Source of the DNA: Streptomyces echinoruber
Lineage (GTDB): Bacteria > Actinomycetota > Actinomycetes > Streptomycetales > Streptomycetaceae
NCBI RefSeq assembly: GCF_014651135.1
Contig: NZ_BMWH01000015.1
Span: forward strand, 106,457-170,456
Reading direction: 5' to 3'
DNA: 64,000 nt
Position numbers and translations under genes: made by a program. Positions 44,208 to 54,431 of the stretch are shown piece after piece (within the stretch, counting starts at the first letter, position 1; each line of letters starts with the position of its first letter). The notes under the pieces are model-generated. The model searched no databases. It had not been told where the DNA came from and was given only the letters and a program-made list of their open reading frames with translations.

Positions 44208-44220
44208 GGTGGGGGGACGG

Positions 44221-44395
44221 GGTCGTGTCGCGCGGGCGCGCGCACGGGTCGTACGGCCGTGCGCGCGCCCGCGGTCCGTATGCGCGTCCGCAGTCCATGT
44301 GCGTGCCCGCAGTCCGTACGCGCGCCCGCGGTCCGTATGCGCCGCCCGCGGTCCGTATGTGCCGCCCGCAGCACGGGCGGCGCGCCCGCGGTCTA
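44221..44395. repeat. 19-bp imperfect tandem repeats
   Basis: About eight copies of a cgcgcccgcggtccgtatg unit with scattered changes, ending at the DoxX stop codon. Confidence 0.85.
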
Positions 44396-46282
44396 GCCGA
44401 GCAGGCCGCCCACCAGTCCCGACTGGCCGGAACCGGAGTCGGCGCCACCGGAGGAGGACCCGCCGGAGGAGGAGCCGCCGGAGGAAGACCCGCCGCTGCC
44501 GCCGGTCGCGGCGCCGCCGGAGCCCGAGCTGGTGCTGCTGGGCGCCTGCTGGACGGGGGAGGACTGGCCGGGCGCGGTCCGTCCGGTGGTGCTGCCCCGG
44601 GTCTGGCTGGGCGCGCCGCCCGGGCCGCCGGTGCCGGTGTCGCGGGTGGCGCCGGGGGCGGTGGACGCGGGGCCGCTGGACGGGCTCGCGGAGCCGGGGC
44701 CGCGGTGGCTGGGCGTGGCGGCGGTGGCCGGGTCGCGCCGGTGCCGCTCGGCGGGGTCCTGCGGGAGCGGGGAGCCGGGCAGCTCGTTGCGCGGGGCCTG
44801 GCCGGGGCCGGGCACGACCACGCGGTCGGCGTCGCGGACGGCGCCGCCGAGCAGGGAGCCGACGAGCAGGGTCAGGCCGGTCGTGACGGCGGTGATCAGG
44901 GCGCCGCGGCGCAGCACGTAGCGGCGCAGCTCCCAGATGTCGGAGCGGGGGCCGAGCCGGCGCCAGGCGGAGGCGGCGAGGCGGCCGTCGACGGAGTAGA
45001 CGGGGGCGCCGGCGATGACCAGCGGCGACCAGGCGGCGAGGTAGATGATGTCGGGGGTGTGGTAGGCGGGCACGCTCTTCCAGCTCACGGTGACCAGCAG
45101 CGCGGCCGACAGCAGGGCGCCGATGGCGGCGGCGACGCGCTGCCAGCAGCCGAGGACGGTCAGCACGCCCACGATGACCTGCAGGAAGGCGATGGCCAGG
45201 CCGGAGCCGACGGGGTGCTGCAGGGCGAACTGGCGCAGCGGCTCGGCGCTCTCCCAGGGGTGCAGGGTGTCGAGCCACTTCACCATGGAGCCGCGCTTGC
45301 CGCCGTCGAAGTAGAGGGGGTCGCACAGCTTGTCCAGGCCGGCGTAGACGGAGATGAAGCCGAGGAGGACGCGCAGCGGCAGCAGCACGACGCCGAGGTT
45401 CATGCGGCGGCCGGGGTAGTAGGCGTGCCGTTCGTCGGCGGCGCGCCGGCCGGGCTGCTCGCCGGCGCCGGTCCGGTCGGCCGGCCGCGGCTCCTCGGCG
45501 TCGTCGTAGGTCTCGTGGATCTCGTAGGTCTCGTCGGCCCAGTCGGGTTCGTCGGCCCAGTCGGGTTCGTCGGCCCAGCCGGGCCCGTCGTGGGCGCCGT
45601 CGCTCCAGCCGGGTCCGGCGTGGGTGGTGCCGGCCCGGCCGGGTTCGTCGTAGGCGCTCTCGACGGTGCGCATGGCGGGCAGCAGCCGGGTCCGGCCGGC
45701 GGCGTCGCCGGGGGGGCGCTGGGCGCCGACGACGGGCGTCTCGACGGTCCGGTCCAGGTCGTCGTAGCCGCCGCCGTCGTAGCCGCCGTCGTCGTAGCCG
45801 CCGCGGTAGCCCGTGCCGCCGTGGCCCGGCCCGCCGCGGGGGATGACCTGGGTGGCCCCGGCGTCGACGGCGGGCGCGGCGGGCTCCTCCGCGGCAGTGC
45901 CCAGGGCGCCGTGGTGGGTGCGGTGGCCGACGCTGCCGGCCCGCACGGCCTGCAGGAGGCGGTGGGCGCCGGTGTCGTCGGGGGCGGCGCTCCCGCTCCA
46001 GACGACCGGGCGGCGGCGGGCCCCGGCGGGCGCGCCCGCGCGGGCCGCCGCGCCGACGGCGGGGATGCGGGCGGTGTCCGCGGCGGCGCTCGCGGACCGG
46101 GCGATGCGCGGGGACCGGACGCGCCGCGTCGAGCTGCCCAGCTCCACGCGGAAGCTCGCATGACTGACGATGACCTGCGCCGGATCGCTCGGCACCTTCA
46201 CCATGCTCAGCGCGGGAGCGTCGTCGAGTCCCGACGAGCGGTCCCCCGTGGGTGTGCGGGGTGTTCTGGTGTCCACACTCAT
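44393..46282 (-). CDS. DoxX-family membrane protein with long disordered ends
   Basis: 629 residues. The DoxX core (about 298-460) has four membrane helices (LLPLRVLLGFISVYAGLDKL, AIAFLQVIVGVLTVLGCWQ, LLSAALLVTVSWKSV and IIYLAAWSPLVIAG) and a fifth helix at about 470-490. The first 290 residues are a repetitive, acidic, Gly/Tyr/Asp-rich cytoplasmic region (PDWADEPDWADE). The last 130 are a Ser/Gly/Thr-rich tail (GSSSGGSSSGGSSSGG). DoxX proteins act in thiol or quinone redox chemistry in some bacteria. The function of this large form is unclear. It follows rlmB on the same strand. Confidence 0.88.
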   Translation of the reverse strand: MSVDTRTPRTPTGDRSSGLDDAPALSMVKVPSDPAQVIVSHASFRVELGSSTRRVRSPRIARSASAAADTARIPAVGAAARAGAPAGARRRPVVWSGSAAPDDTGAHRLLQAVRAGSVGHRTHHGALGTAAEEPAAPAVDAGATQVIPRGGPGHGGTGYRGGYDDGGYDGGGYDDLDRTVETPVVGAQRPPGDAAGRTRLLPAMRTVESAYDEPGRAGTTHAGPGWSDGAHDGPGWADEPDWADEPDWADETYEIHETYDDAEEPRPADRTGAGEQPGRRAADERHAYYPGRRMNLGVVLLPLRVLLGFISVYAGLDKLCDPLYFDGGKRGSMVKWLDTLHPWESAEPLRQFALQHPVGSGLAIAFLQVIVGVLTVLGCWQRVAAAIGALLSAALLVTVSWKSVPAYHTPDIIYLAAWSPLVIAGAPVYSVDGRLAASAWRRLGPRSDIWELRRYVLRRGALITAVTTGLTLLVGSLLGGAVRDADRVVVPGPGQAPRNELPGSPLPQDPAERHRRDPATAATPSHRGPGSASPSSGPASTAPGATRDTGTGGPGGAPSQTRGSTTGRTAPGQSSPVQQAPSSTSSGSGGAATGGSGGSSSGGSSSGGSSSGGADSGSGQSGLVGGLLG

Positions 46283-46412
46283 CTAACCGAGTGACGGGGT
46301 GTTAGGACACTGCCGTGACCCGCCGGATCTGTCCGGGCCCCGTCAACCTTGCCCTGATCGCCCCGATTCACCCGGTCGGGCGACGGTGCGGACGTGCGTT
46401 CGCCGCCTGTGT

Positions 46413-47348
46413 TCAGGCGCGGCGGCGGGCGGCCTCGTACAGCACGATGCTCGCCGCGACACCCGCGTTCAGCGACTCCGCGCCGCCCGGCATCGGGATG
46501 CGCACCCGGAAATCACAGGTCTCCGCCACCAGCCGGGACAGGCCCTTGCCCTCGCTGCCGACGACGATGACGACCGGACCTTCCAGCACGTCCAGGTCGC
46601 CGAGCTCGGTGTCGCCGTCCGCGGCCAGGCCGACGACCATCAGGCCGTCCTTCTGGTACGCCTCCAGGGTGCGGGTGAGGTTGGTCGCGCGGGCCACGGG
46701 CGTACGGGCCGCGGTGCCGGCGGACGTCTTCCACGCGCCGGCGGTCATGCCGGCCGAGCGCCGCTCGGGCACGACGACGCCGTGGCCGCCGAAGGCGGCG
46801 ACGGACCGCACCACGGCACCGAGGTTGCGCGGGTCGGTGACGCCGTCCAGGGCGACGACAAGCGGCTCCTCGCCGGCGTCGTGCGCGGCCTCGACGAGGT
46901 CCTCGGGGTGGGCGTACTCGTACGGCGGGACCTGCAGGACCAGGCCCTGGTGGTTGAGGCCGCCCGTCATGCGGTCCAGCTCGGGCCGGGGCGCCTCCAT
47001 GAGGTGGACGCCGCCGCGGTCGGCGGCGAGCTTGAGCGCCTCGCGCACCCGCTCGTCGTTGTCGATGAACTGCTGCACGTACAGGGTGGTGGCGGGCACA
47101 CCCTCGCGCAGCGCCTCCACGACCGGGTTGCGGCCCACGACGAGTTCCGCGGCCGACTTGCCGGCCCCGCGGCGCCGGCCGCCCTGGGCACGGCGGGCCT
47201 TGGCCTGCGCGGCGCGCTGCTTGGGGTGTCCTTTGCGCATCTCGGCGGGCGGCGTGGGGCCCTTGCCCTCCAGGCTGCGGCGTCGCTTGCCGCCGCTGCC
47301 GACCTGCGCGCCCTTCTTGCCGGACATGCGGCGGTTGTGTGCGGCCAT
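46413..47348 (-). CDS. rlmB: 23S rRNA (guanosine-2'-O-)-methyltransferase RlmB (TrmH family)
   Basis: 311 residues. A basic N-terminal extension (about 1-60) precedes the substrate-binding domain (VGRNPVVEALREGVPATTLYV) and the SPOUT knot: DGVTDPRNLGAVVRSVAAFG, VVIVVGSEGKGLSRLVAE and IPMPGGAESLNAGVAAS. It methylates 23S rRNA guanosine 2251 using SAM. It is expressed after cysS, which ends 123 bp upstream, with its own terminator between. AGGAGACGGG precedes the ATG. Confidence 0.95.
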   Translation of the reverse strand: MAAHNRRMSGKKGAQVGSGGKRRRSLEGKGPTPPAEMRKGHPKQRAAQAKARRAQGGRRRGAGKSAAELVVGRNPVVEALREGVPATTLYVQQFIDNDERVREALKLAADRGGVHLMEAPRPELDRMTGGLNHQGLVLQVPPYEYAHPEDLVEAAHDAGEEPLVVALDGVTDPRNLGAVVRSVAAFGGHGVVVPERRSAGMTAGAWKTSAGTAARTPVARATNLTRTLEAYQKDGLMVVGLAADGDTELGDLDVLEGPVVIVVGSEGKGLSRLVAETCDFRVRIPMPGGAESLNAGVAASIVLYEAARRRA

Positions 47349-47418
47349 GAGCTACCCGTCTCCTGAGGTTTCCTGAAATTCTTCGCGTACGTACGTCGGT
47401 GCGGTGCCGCCCGTCGCA

Positions 47419-47448
47419 GTGTGCCGCCCGGACGGCCGGGCGGCACAC
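47419..47448 (-). terminator. cysS terminator
   Basis: GTGTGCCGCCCGG and CCGGGCGGCACAC form a perfect 13-bp stem with an ACGG loop, 23 bp beyond the cysS stop and upstream of rlmB. Confidence 0.88.
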
Positions 47449-47471
47449 CCGTCAGGGCTTTGGTGGCCCGC

Positions 47472-48872
<1,401 letters not shown>

Positions 48873-49025
48873 CACTCCAGGGTAGTGGCCCGAAAGACGT
48901 GCCCGGCGCTCCCCGCCCCGAGTCCGCTCGTTGTCCGCTCATTCGTGACCTCGCCCACGCGGCACCGGGCGCGGCGGGGCGGGGCGGGGAGGCGGAGTGC
49001 CGGCACCCCGCGGCGCGGGGCGCGC

Positions 49026-49433
49026 TCAGTACCCCATGCCCACGACCTTCCGCGCCGTGATCCGCACGACCACGCGCTGGGCGTCGTTCACGGACGCCGG
49101 GTTGAACTCGGCGTACTTCTTGCCGCTGTACTTGACGGAGAGCTCGTCGATGAGTTCGGGGCCGCCCTCGGTGGTCGTCTCGGCGGTGCCGCGGATCTCG
49201 GCGTAGGAGTAGGGGTTCTCGGGGTCCTGGACGATGACGCTGACGCGCGGGTCACGCGCGATGTTCTTGTACTTGCGGCGGTCGACGGTGGTGGAGAACA
49301 GGATCTGGTCGCCGTCGCGCTTGGTCCAGACCGGGGAGAGCTGCGGGCTCCCGTCGGGCTGAACGGTGCCCACGACGATGAAGACGGGGCGGTCGAGGAT
49401 GGCCTTGATCTTGTCGGGCAGGGCAGCGGACAT
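49026..49433 (-). CDS. PPOX-class F420/flavin-dependent oxidoreductase
   Basis: 135 residues, split beta-barrel. LDRPVFIVVGTVQPDGSPQL and SPVWTKRDGDQILFSTT are the flavin-binding strands, DRRKYKNIARDPRVSVIVQD follows, and YAEIRGTAETTTEGG is the closing motif. Actinobacterial members use F420H2 for reduction of quinones or xenobiotics. The ATG at 49433 has GGAGGGTTCC just upstream; the open frame starts 24 codons earlier without family-like residues. It lies between cysS and ispF. Confidence 0.92.
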   Translation of the reverse strand: MSAALPDKIKAILDRPVFIVVGTVQPDGSPQLSPVWTKRDGDQILFSTTVDRRKYKNIARDPRVSVIVQDPENPYSYAEIRGTAETTTEGGPELIDELSVKYSGKKYAEFNPASVNDAQRVVVRITARKVVGMGY

Positions 49434-49551
49434 GGAACCCTCCGGAACTCGCATCACGGTCGACTCTGCGGATACCCTCGCACGCTCCCGCCTCACCCGC
49501 AGCACGAACGCGGCGACCGGCGGCCGTCATCCTGGCCGTACGACCGGCCGC

Positions 49552-50163
49552 TCACTCCGCCCGCACGACCAGCGCCGTCGCCACCGCCATCAGCCCCTCG
49601 CCGCGCCCGGGGAAGCCGAGCCCGTCGGTGGTCGCGCCGGACACCGACACCGGCGCCCCGGCGGCCTCGGACAGGATCTTCTGCGCCTCCGCGCGCCGCT
49701 TGCCGATCTTCGGCCTCGGTCCGACGACCTGCACCGCGATGTTCCCGATCCGGAAGCCGGCCGCGCGCACGATGCGCGCCGCCTCCGTCAGCAGCGTCAC
49801 CCCGGACGCGCCGGACCACTCCGGCCGCCCGGTCCCGAAGTGCTGCCCGAGGTCGCCGAGCCCGGCGGCGGAGAACAGCGCGTTGCACGCGGCGTGCGCG
49901 ACCACGTCCGCGTCGGAGTGCCCGGCCAGTCCCGGCCCCTCGCCCTCCCACTTCAGGCCGGCGCACCACAGCTCCCGGCCCTCTTCGAAGGCGTGGATGT
50001 CGGTGCCGATGCCCACCTGCGGGAGGACGACCCCCTCGGCGCCCCGGGCTCCCCCGGCGTCCCCGGGTCCGCCGGTGGTGTCCCGGCCGGCGGTGTCCTG
50101 GCCGGCGGTGTCCCGGCCGGTGGTGTCCTGGAAGGCCGTGTCCTCGGAGTCCTCAGAAGACAT
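49552..50163 (-). CDS. ispF: 2-C-methyl-D-erythritol 2,4-cyclodiphosphate synthase
   Basis: 203 residues against a usual length of about 157. From residue 47 the enzyme is standard: VGIGTDIHAFEEGRELWCAG (metal Asp and His), GHSDADVVAHAACNALF, and the C-terminal ATTDGLGFPGRGEG. It makes the cyclic diphosphate of the MEP isoprenoid pathway. The first 45 residues are tandem GRDTAGQDTAGRDTTG units encoded by 15-bp DNA repeats (50065-50135) and look disordered. The start overlaps the ispD end by 11 bp. Confidence 0.96.
   Translation of the reverse strand: MSSEDSEDTAFQDTTGRDTAGQDTAGRDTTGGPGDAGGARGAEGVVLPQVGIGTDIHAFEEGRELWCAGLKWEGEGPGLAGHSDADVVAHAACNALFSAAGLGDLGQHFGTGRPEWSGASGVTLLTEAARIVRAAGFRIGNIAVQVVGPRPKIGKRRAEAQKILSEAAGAPVSVSGATTDGLGFPGRGEGLMAVATALVVRAE
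50065..50135 (-). repeat. 15-bp tandem repeats inside ispF
   Basis: About four and a half copies of a ccggccggcggtgtc-type unit coding the DTAGQ/DTTGR repeats at the IspF N-terminus. Confidence 0.9.
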
Positions 50164-50929
50164 CGTTGAGCCTCCGCCGCGCCAGCACCGCCTCCGCCAG
50201 CACCAGGTCCAGCGGCCGCGTCACCTTGAACGCCTCCGGGTGGCCCGGCACCGTCACCACGGGCACGCCGAGCTGCTCGACCATGCTCGCGTCGTCGGTG
50301 ACGTTGCCGGTGACCGTCTCGTGGGCGCGCACCAGCGTGGCCCGGTCGAAGCCCTGCGGTGTCTGCACCGCCCGCAGCCGCGCCCGGTCCGGCGTGGCGA
50401 GCACCCGCTCCGGCTCCCCCTCGGCCGTCGCGGGCTCGACCTCCTTGACGGTGTCGGCGAGCGGCAGCGCCGGCACGACGGCGGGGGCTCCCTCCCGTAC
50501 GGCCTCGATGACGGCGTCCACGGTGTCCACGGGCACCAGCGGCCGCGCCGCGTCGTGCACGAGCACGATGTCGTGGTCCGGCGGCAGCGCCTCCAGGCCG
50601 AGCCGCACCGACTCCTGACGGCTCTCGCCGCCGGGGACGACGAGGAAGTCGGTGCCGCCGGCGCCCGCGCCGGGCAGCGCGTGCGCGTCGAGCAGCGACT
50701 TGACCTCTGCCGCGCCGTCGGGCGGGGCCACGACGACCACGAGCGAGACGGCACGCGAGGCGGCCATGGCGCGCACCGCATGGATCAGCATGGGCACCCC
50801 GCCGAGCGCGCGGAGCGCCTTGGGGGCGCCCGGGCCGAGGCGTACGCCCCGGCCGGCGGCCGGAATCACGGCGGCGGTACGCGCCGCGGGGCGGGCGCCC
50901 GTGGTCGAAGGGCGCGAAACGTCAGACAT
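50153..50929 (-). CDS. ispD: 2-C-methyl-D-erythritol 4-phosphate cytidylyltransferase
   Basis: 258 residues. TAAVIPAAGRGVRLGPGAPK holds the CTP loop with its Arg and Lys, ALRALGGVPMLIHAVRAM follows, and DIVLVHDAARPLVPVDTVDA and a C-terminal VTVPGHPEAFKVTRPLDL are family motifs. It couples CTP to MEP, the step before IspE and IspF. A roughly 20-residue N-terminal leader precedes the core. AGGAACCG lies before the ATG. The carD gene lies 512 bp upstream on the same strand. Confidence 0.96.
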   Translation of the reverse strand: MSDVSRPSTTGARPAARTAAVIPAAGRGVRLGPGAPKALRALGGVPMLIHAVRAMAASRAVSLVVVVAPPDGAAEVKSLLDAHALPGAGAGGTDFLVVPGGESRQESVRLGLEALPPDHDIVLVHDAARPLVPVDTVDAVIEAVREGAPAVVPALPLADTVKEVEPATAEGEPERVLATPDRARLRAVQTPQGFDRATLVRAHETVTGNVTDDASMVEQLGVPVVTVPGHPEAFKVTRPLDLVLAEAVLARRRLNDVF

Positions 50930-51441
50930 CGGTTCCTGTCAGGTTTGTGTGCGCGGCCTACGTGGGTAGGGCATTGGCGTGGCCGGGGTGCGGCGCCCTT
51001 GACCGGCCCCTTCCGTGACATGGTCGAGCCAGCCGCCCGGACCCGGTCCACGAGGTACCGGGGGATTCGTCTTTCCCCCACCGGCCAGGTGGGGTTTTTC
51101 ACTTTCCGTTTCCGGTTCCGCTTCCGGGAGCCGTCGGGCACGTGGCACGTCCGGAGGCCGGCGGTGCGCCACGGGGTCGGATCCCCTAGCGTACGGCAGC
51201 AGCGTACGACCGTTGTGCGGGCACGCACATGCCGCAGCGCCCGGCGACAGAGGGAGGTCATCGGGCACCACGGCATGTCGGTGTCGACTGTGGTGAGTGA
51301 CTACAGGTGAGTGACTACGGTGACTGCGCGCCTGAGTGGGCGCTGGACGCCGAGCGCAGAGCCACCGACCGCAGAGCCGCCGACCGCAGGGCCGACGGAG
51401 CGGATCCGCCGCCCGCACCCGGTGTCACGCCCGCACCGGCG
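50930..51441. other. carD-ispD spacer (512 bp)
   Basis: It holds a plus-strand terminator-like hairpin at 51076 and a short repeat array (agagccaccgaccgc and variants, about 51358-51400) next to the carD stop. The ispD promoter must lie here. Short open frames on both strands show no protein-like conservation. Confidence 0.5.
51076..51099 (+). terminator. Intrinsic-type terminator, plus orientation
   Basis: CCCCACC and GGTGGGG (7 bp, GGCCA loop) are followed by TTTTTC. It is the only hairpin in the window with a clear T-run, yet no plus-strand gene lies upstream of it. Confidence 0.6.
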
Positions 51442-51924
51442 TCAGGAGGCGAGGACCTCGTCGAGCAGGGCCTCGGCCTTGTCCTCGTTCGTGTTCTCCG
51501 CGAGGGCGAGCTCGCTCACCAGGATCTGGCGGGCCTTGGCGAGCATGCGCTTCTCACCGGCGGAGAGTCCGCGCTCACGCTCACGACGCCACAGGTCACG
51601 CACGACTTCCGCGACCTTGATGACGTCACCGGAGGCGAGCTTCTCCAGATTCGCCTTGTACCGACGCGACCAGTTCGTGGGCTCCTCGGCGTACGGCGCG
51701 CGCAGCACCTCGAAGACCCGGTCCAGCCCGTCCTGACCGACCACATCACGCACGCCGACGAACTCCGCATTGTCCGCTGGCACACGCACCGTCAGGTCGC
51801 CTTGGGCGACCTTCAGCACCAAGTAGGTCTTGTCCACGCCTTTGATCTGGCGAGTTTCGATGGCCTCGATCAGCGCGGCCCCGTGATGGGGATAGACCAC
51901 GGTGTCGCCAACCTTGAACGTCAT
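51442..51924 (-). CDS. carD: CarD/CdnL-family RNA-polymerase-binding regulator
   Basis: 160 residues. The N-terminal RID domain (MTFKVGDTVVYPHHGAALIE, VDKTYLVLKVAQGDLTVRVP) contacts the RNA polymerase beta subunit. The C-terminal helical DNA-binding part (SRRYKANLEKLASGDVIKVA, LWRRERERGLSAGEKRMLAKA) stabilises open promoters. It is an essential-type global factor for rRNA and housekeeping promoters in actinobacteria. An 850-bp region separates it from the divergent lipoprotein gene. Confidence 0.96.
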   Translation of the reverse strand: MTFKVGDTVVYPHHGAALIEAIETRQIKGVDKTYLVLKVAQGDLTVRVPADNAEFVGVRDVVGQDGLDRVFEVLRAPYAEEPTNWSRRYKANLEKLASGDVIKVAEVVRDLWRRERERGLSAGEKRMLAKARQILVSELALAENTNEDKAEALLDEVLAS

Positions 51925-52775
51925 GTGACAGGTACCCCTTCCGTGGCTATCCAGGGTAACACGGATACGGCGTCTTCTGAATGGCGTTTTCGCAGGTCAG
52001 GGCATATCTCGGGGCTTGACAACACCGGCCGGGACGTGCTTCGCGGGGTCGCCGGAGGACGGTATTCGCAGGTCGGAGTGCATCTGCGGGCGAGGCGAAA
52101 CACGCACGTCACACACTCCCGATGACCCGTACAGACGCCTGAATGTCCTCATTTGCACGGTTCCAGGTGGCTGAGTTCGATCGAGTTTCGCTACTCCGTT
52201 CGGCTGCCGGGGGTGCGGGCCGGCGGCGAATCCGGAATTGATCACGGAGCGTGCGCGGGCACCGGACCGGGCGGCCGGTGATCAATTCCGGCGGCGGGCG
52301 CGCATTCCTCCGTCCGCGCCATTCCCATAACCTCCCTCCGCCTTCCTCCCCCTGCCTTGGTGGGATTTCCGTGAAGGACGTGAGGCTGATGATGCCGATG
52401 TTGCTGATGTGACTCCAGTGACTCGCGTCCGGGGGCCGGCGCGGCGACGCGGGCGACGACGGGAAAGACACAGGCGACGACGGGAGCGGTGACGGCTGCC
52501 GCAGTGAGGGCGGTGACGGGTGCGATGACTGACGGGCGCGGCGACGGCGGATGCGGCGGCTGTGCACGGTGGTGACGGGTACGGCGGCGTGCGCGGTGGT
52601 GACAGGGGCCGTGACCGGGACAGATGCCCCTCCTGGGGTCAAGGCGGTCACTTGGGGAGGGTCGGATGCGGCGCCCGAAGGGCGGCTCGGTACCCTAAGG
52701 CCGCTGACAGACACCCGGGGCGGTTCAACAGGGAGACCGCCCTGCCGAGCCCACGATCAAGGAGTTGCCGCCGCC
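51925..52775. other. carD-lipoprotein divergent spacer (851 bp)
   Basis: An unusually long non-coding stretch for this region. It contains a 14-bp inverted repeat (52232-52291) and GTGAC-rich imperfect repeats around 52555-52615. The carD promoter and the lipoprotein promoter both lie here. Open frames within it do not look like proteins; one from 52551 merely extends the lipoprotein frame upstream of its signal peptide. Confidence 0.6.
52232..52291. repeat. Perfect 14-bp inverted repeat with 32-nt spacer
   Basis: CCGGAATTGATCAC (52232-52245) and GTGATCAATTCCGG (52278-52291). It is A/T-containing, unlike the GC-rich terminator stems nearby, so it may be a regulator-binding site or an RNA structure. 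Confidence 0.75.
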
Positions 52776-53432
52776 GTGAGCAGCAGCCTTCGACGCGGCG
52801 CCCTCGCCGCCGCCGCCATCGCGTTCTCGATCGCCTCGCTCGCCGCCTGCGGCGCCGGCAACAACGCCCAGACGCTCCAGATCAAGCCGGACAACGCCGC
52901 GACCACCGTCGGCAACATCAAGATCCAGAACGCCCTGGTCATCACCCAGCCGGACCGCCGGTCGACCGGCCCGGCCGTGATCTCGGCGACCCTCTTCAAC
53001 AACGGCGACAGCGACGAGACGCTGGACTCCGTCTCCGTGAGCGGCTCGTCCGCGAAGCTCACGCCCGCGAACGGCAAGGGCAAGCTGACCGTCCCGGCCG
53101 GCGGCTCGATCGTCCTCGGCGGCAAGGGCAACGCCACCGCCGTCCTGCCCAGCGGCCGGCAGGCCGTCCAGGACGGCAACGCCCAGAAGGTCACCTTCAC
53201 CTTCGGCCGGGCCGGCGCGGTGACCCTGCAGGCGTTCGTCGTCCCGGCCGAGAGCTACTTCAGCTCCTGGGGTCCGAGCGCCGTCCCCACGACCCCGAGC
53301 GCCCCCGCCTCCCCCTCCACCTCGGCGACCCCGTCCACCTCCCCGTCCGGCAAGCCGTCGGCCCCCGCCTCCTCCTCGCCGTCCGCGACCCCGAGCGACA
53401 GCGCTTCGCAGTCGGCGCCGGCCCGGCACTGA
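52776..53432 (+). CDS. DUF461-type lipoprotein
   Basis: 218 residues from a GTG. The signal segment (LAAAAIAFSIASLAACGAG) has the lipobox LAAC. The mature domain is a beta-sandwich like the PCuAC/DUF461 family (VGNIKIQNALVITQP, PAVISATLFNNGDSDETLDS), but I see no Met/His copper motif. A Pro/Ser/Thr tail (about 175-218) follows. In Streptomyces this gene lies beside phoRP and carD. Surface location is likely; function unknown. AAGGAG stands 11 nt before the GTG. Confidence 0.88.
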   Translation: MSSSLRRGALAAAAIAFSIASLAACGAGNNAQTLQIKPDNAATTVGNIKIQNALVITQPDRRSTGPAVISATLFNNGDSDETLDSVSVSGSSAKLTPANGKGKLTVPAGGSIVLGGKGNATAVLPSGRQAVQDGNAQKVTFTFGRAGAVTLQAFVVPAESYFSSWGPSAVPTTPSAPASPSTSATPSTSPSGKPSAPASSSPSATPSDSASQSAPARH

Positions 53433-53509
53433 GACGGACTGAGACAGCACGCAGCGACAGCACGCGGCGTCCTGCCCGAAGGACAGGACGGGCAGGCCGC
53501 GGCACGCAC

Positions 53510-53549
53510 GCCGAAGGGCGGCACCCCGAGCAGGGTGCCGCCCTTCGGC
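53510..53549 (+). terminator. Terminator after the lipoprotein gene
   Basis: GCCGAAGGGCGGCACCC and GGGTGCCGCCCTTCGGC form a perfect 17-bp stem with a CGAGCA loop. Confidence 0.92.
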
Positions 53550-53750
53550 ACATCACCGGCACAGCACCGCGGAGACGACGGCACACAGGCGAGGGGGCGA
53601 AGGCGAGGCGGTAAAGGCGAGGGGGCGGACGAGGGGGTGCAGGACCGCTCGTCCGGACGCGCCGCCCGCCCGGGAGCGCTCCCGCACTGCTCCCCTACCG
53701 CTCCCCTCCCTACCGCTCCCCTACCGCTCCCGCACCGCCCCTGCCGCGGT
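53550..53750. repeat. Spacer between convergent lipoprotein and phoP genes
   Basis: Short repeats of a gcgagggggcg unit (53590-53640) and of taccgctcccc (53687-53735, about four copies). No gene. Confidence 0.75.
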
Positions 53751-54431
53751 CTACGGCTCGAACTTGTAGCCCAGGCCGCGGACCGTGACCAGGTACCGGG
53801 GCGCGCCCGGGTCGGGTTCGATCTTGGCGCGGAGGCGCTTGACGTGGACGTCGAGGGTCTTGGTGTCGCCGACGTAGTCCGCGCCCCAGACGCGGTCGAT
53901 GAGCTGCATGCGGGTCAGGACGCGGCCGGCGTTGCGCAGCAGCATCTCCAGCAGGTCGAACTCCTTGAGCGGCAGGTCGACCTTGGTGCCGTTGACGGTG
54001 ACCACGTGCCGGTCGACGTCCATGCGGACCGGGCCGGCCTCCAGGGCGGCCGGCGCGACCTCCTCCGGCTCCCCGCGGCGGCGCAGCACGGCGCGGATGC
54101 GGGCGACGAGCTCGCGCGAGGAGAACGGCTTGGTCACGTAGTCGTCGGCCCCTATCTCGAGTCCGACGACCTTGTCGATCTCACTGTCCTTGGCGGTGAC
54201 CATGATCACCGGGACGTTGGAGCGGCTGCGCAGCTGGCGGCACACCTCCGTGCCCGGCAGTCCGGGCAGCATCAGGTCGAGGAGGACGAGGTCGGCGCCG
54301 TTGCGCTCGAACTCGTCGAGTCCGTCGGGGCCGGTGGCCGCCACGGCGACCTCGAAGCCCTCCTTGCGGAGCATGTACGACAGGGCGTCGGAGAAGGACT
54401 CCTCGTCCTCGACGACGAGCACTCGGGTCAC
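53751..54431 (-). CDS. phoP: Phosphate-starvation response regulator PhoP
   Basis: 226 residues, OmpR family. Receiver domain: VTRVLVVEDEESFSDALSYM (acidic pair), LVLLDLMLPGLPG with the phospho-acceptor Asp at about 52, and DYVTKPFSSRELVAR with the conserved Lys. Winged-helix C-terminal domain: DLPLKEFDLLEMLLRNAG and KTLDVHVKRLRAKIEP. It binds PHO boxes. The GTG at 54431 overlaps the phoR stop (GTGA), so the two are co-translated. Confidence 0.97.
   Translation of the reverse strand: MTRVLVVEDEESFSDALSYMLRKEGFEVAVAATGPDGLDEFERNGADLVLLDLMLPGLPGTEVCRQLRSRSNVPVIMVTAKDSEIDKVVGLEIGADDYVTKPFSSRELVARIRAVLRRRGEPEEVAPAALEAGPVRMDVDRHVVTVNGTKVDLPLKEFDLLEMLLRNAGRVLTRMQLIDRVWGADYVGDTKTLDVHVKRLRAKIEPDPGAPRYLVTVRGLGYKFEP

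Noticed and set aside
44221..44395. Possible CRISPR array
   Set aside because: Units are short, contiguous and degenerate, with no unique spacers and no cas genes; they are tandem repeats.
52551..52775. An upstream in-frame extension of the DUF461-type lipoprotein
   Set aside because: It would bury the signal peptide behind 75 residues and has no better ribosome site; the GTG at 52776 is sound.
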